A DNA stretch of 64,000 bases, from the NCBI RefSeq assembly GCF_014195325.1, contig NZ_JACIBK010000010.1, forward strand, positions 62,001 to 126,000, given 5' to 3'. The notes under the pieces were generated by a model, which saw nothing but the letters and a program-made list of their open reading frames with translations, searched no databases and had not been told where the DNA came from. The first letter of the stretch is position 1, and every line of letters begins with the position of its first letter. Positions 62,832 to 64,000 of this stretch are shown here, piece after piece. The translations under genes were made by a program, and so were the position numbers. The stretch is from Rhizobium sp. BK650 (lineage in GTDB: Bacteria; Pseudomonadota; Alphaproteobacteria; Rhizobiales; Rhizobiaceae).

Positions 62832-63995
62832 CTACCAGTTGGTGACAGAACCGTCGCGGCGCTTCAGGTGAGGCGCTTCCCAGAAACGAAAGCTCTGCGC
62901 CTTGACCGCCTCTTCGTTGACCTCGACGCCGAGCCCAGGCAGGTCGCTCACCGGATAATCGGGGCCGTCGAGCCGTGGTTGCACGGGGAAGAAGTCCGAA
63001 TTATCGAAGCCCAACTTCGCTTCGGGCGCCCTGGTCTCGAGCCAGGCGAAATTGGCGACCGCAGCGGCGAGATGAATGGTCGCGGCCGTGCAGACTGGCC
63101 CAAGGGGATTGTGCGGCATTAGGTCCACATAGTGGGCCTCACTCCACCCAGCGACCTTCATCGCTTCGGTGAGCCCGCCAACATTGCAAACATCGAGCCG
63201 GTTGAATTGATGGATGTCGCGCTCGATAAAGGGCAGGAACTGCCATTTGCTGGCAAATTCCTCACCGATCGCGAACGGGATGTCGGTCATCCTGCGCAGG
63301 GATTCGTAGGCTTCCGGCGTTTCGTCCCGTATCGGCTCCTCGAGGAAATCAAGCACGCCGCGGCCGAGCTTGTTGCAGAAGCTTGCGGCCTCCGCCACCG
63401 ACAGGCGATGATGATAGTCGATGCCGAGGACGACATCGTCGCCGAGCGCCTCGCGCGCCTTGTTCAGCATCCGTGCGGTGGCGCAAATCGACTCGCGCGG
63501 CTCGAAGATGTCCTTGCTCCTTTGCCCGATGGGGAAGAAGCGGATCGCCTGCCACCCCTGTGCGCGCAGTTGGCGGGCTCGTTCGATGGCATCATCGCCC
63601 TCGGTCTCGTCACCGGTCGAGGCAAAGGTCGGAATGCGGTCGCGCTGTTTGCCGCCCAGCAGTTCGTAGGCAGGTACCCCCAGCGCCTTACCTTTGATGT
63701 CGTGAAGGGCAATGTCGATGGCGGAAATCGCCGCCTGCAGAACGCGCCCGCCTTCGAAATATTGGCTGCGATAAATTTCCTGCCAGATCCTACCGATCTG
63801 CATCGGGTCGCGGCCGATGAGAAACTCGCGATAATGCTCGATCGCGCCAGCCACGGCCTTCTCGCGACCGCTCAAGCCGCTCTCGCCCCAACCGAAGATG
63901 CCGTGGTCGGTTTCGACCTTGACCAGCATCTGATTGCGCGTTCCAACCCATACCGGATAGGGCTTGATCGCCGTAATTTTAAGCTTTGCCGTCAT
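62832..63995 (-). CDS. Enolase-superfamily sugar acid dehydratase (MR/MLE family)
   Basis: 387 residues. An N-terminal capping domain (ITAIKPYPVWVGTRNQMLVKV) precedes the barrel with metal ligands in LGIDYHH (aspartate), LDFLEEPI (glutamate) and FAIGEEFASKW (glutamate). The catalytic histidine is in MPHNPLGPVCTAA, the pattern of D-galactonate/gluconate dehydratase relatives. It should dehydrate a six-carbon aldonate or aldarate to a 2-keto-3-deoxy acid in the cytosol; exact substrate is unknown. The ATG at 63995 is 6 bases from the window edge, so its upstream control is not visible. Likely first or middle gene of an operon with the RraA-like gene. Confidence 0.87.
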   Translation of the reverse strand: MTAKLKITAIKPYPVWVGTRNQMLVKVETDHGIFGWGESGLSGREKAVAGAIEHYREFLIGRDPMQIGRIWQEIYRSQYFEGGRVLQAAISAIDIALHDIKGKALGVPAYELLGGKQRDRIPTFASTGDETEGDDAIERARQLRAQGWQAIRFFPIGQRSKDIFEPRESICATARMLNKAREALGDDVVLGIDYHHRLSVAEAASFCNKLGRGVLDFLEEPIRDETPEAYESLRRMTDIPFAIGEEFASKWQFLPFIERDIHQFNRLDVCNVGGLTEAMKVAGWSEAHYVDLMPHNPLGPVCTAATIHLAAAVANFAWLETRAPEAKLGFDNSDFFPVQPRLDGPDYPVSDLPGLGVEVNEEAVKAQSFRFWEAPHLKRRDGSVTNW

Positions 63996-64000
63996 ACGCG

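Overview
The window reads as accessory-rich DNA of a fast-growing rhizobium (Rhizobium etli / leguminosarum / phaseoli type). The grounds are a full-length cyclic beta-1,2-glucan synthase (NdvB/ChvB), dense sugar and peptide ABC operons, a coxMNOP-type oxidase cluster and a panC-panB pair. panCB is known to be plasmid-borne in R. etli CFN42, so a large secondary replicon is possible, but no replication or conjugation gene is seen. No rRNA, tRNA or CRISPR array was recognised.

Layout. 1-10.8 kb: two carbohydrate ABC loci. The left one (permease cut by the window edge, then a binding protein) is divergent from an AraC-type regulator. The right one is an operon of alpha-L-rhamnosidase, binding protein, two permeases and an ATPase, divergent from a LacI-type regulator, with a repeated operator-like motif between them; it probably imports and trims rhamnosylated glycosides. 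An acylphosphatase lies between the two loci. 11.2-19.7 kb: ndvB. 19.7-25.2 kb: mostly single genes (class III cyclase, AHSA1-like protein, GXWXG/DUF4334 protein, small exported protein, DUF2000 protein, a frameshifted Lrp-type regulator, EamA transporter).

25.2-34.4 kb: a six-gene minus-strand surface-glycan operon: a UDP-glucuronate decarboxylase-like epimerase, GT2, a three-domain protein (GT2 + NodS-like methyltransferase + NodB-like deacetylase), GT2, an MsbA-like ABC exporter and GT2. Together they look able to make a UDP-sugar, assemble and modify a glycan, and export it. 35.1-43.5 kb: an oligopeptide-type ABC operon that encloses a metal-dependent amidohydrolase, a RidA protein and a SelA-like PLP enzyme, probably a complete uptake and breakdown route for an unidentified N-containing compound. 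43.6-51 kb: small protein, second class III cyclase, small exported protein, panB-panC, a CorA/ZntB-type transporter, a c-type cytochrome whose haem motif has lost its second cysteine, and an ArsB-like transporter.

51.2-56.2 kb is a decayed region: an IS630 transposase fragment, a group II intron remnant (reverse transcriptase pieces plus a domain-V-like hairpin), a GGDEF C-terminal fragment, small ORFs and a three-copy G-rich repeat. 56.3-60.8 kb: the coxMNOP-like terminal oxidase operon plus a subunit IV. 61.0-61.7 kb: a vapBC toxin-antitoxin pair with a palindromic operator. 62.1-64 kb: an RraA/HMG-aldolase-like protein and an enolase-superfamily sugar acid dehydratase, the end of a catabolic operon that enters from the right.
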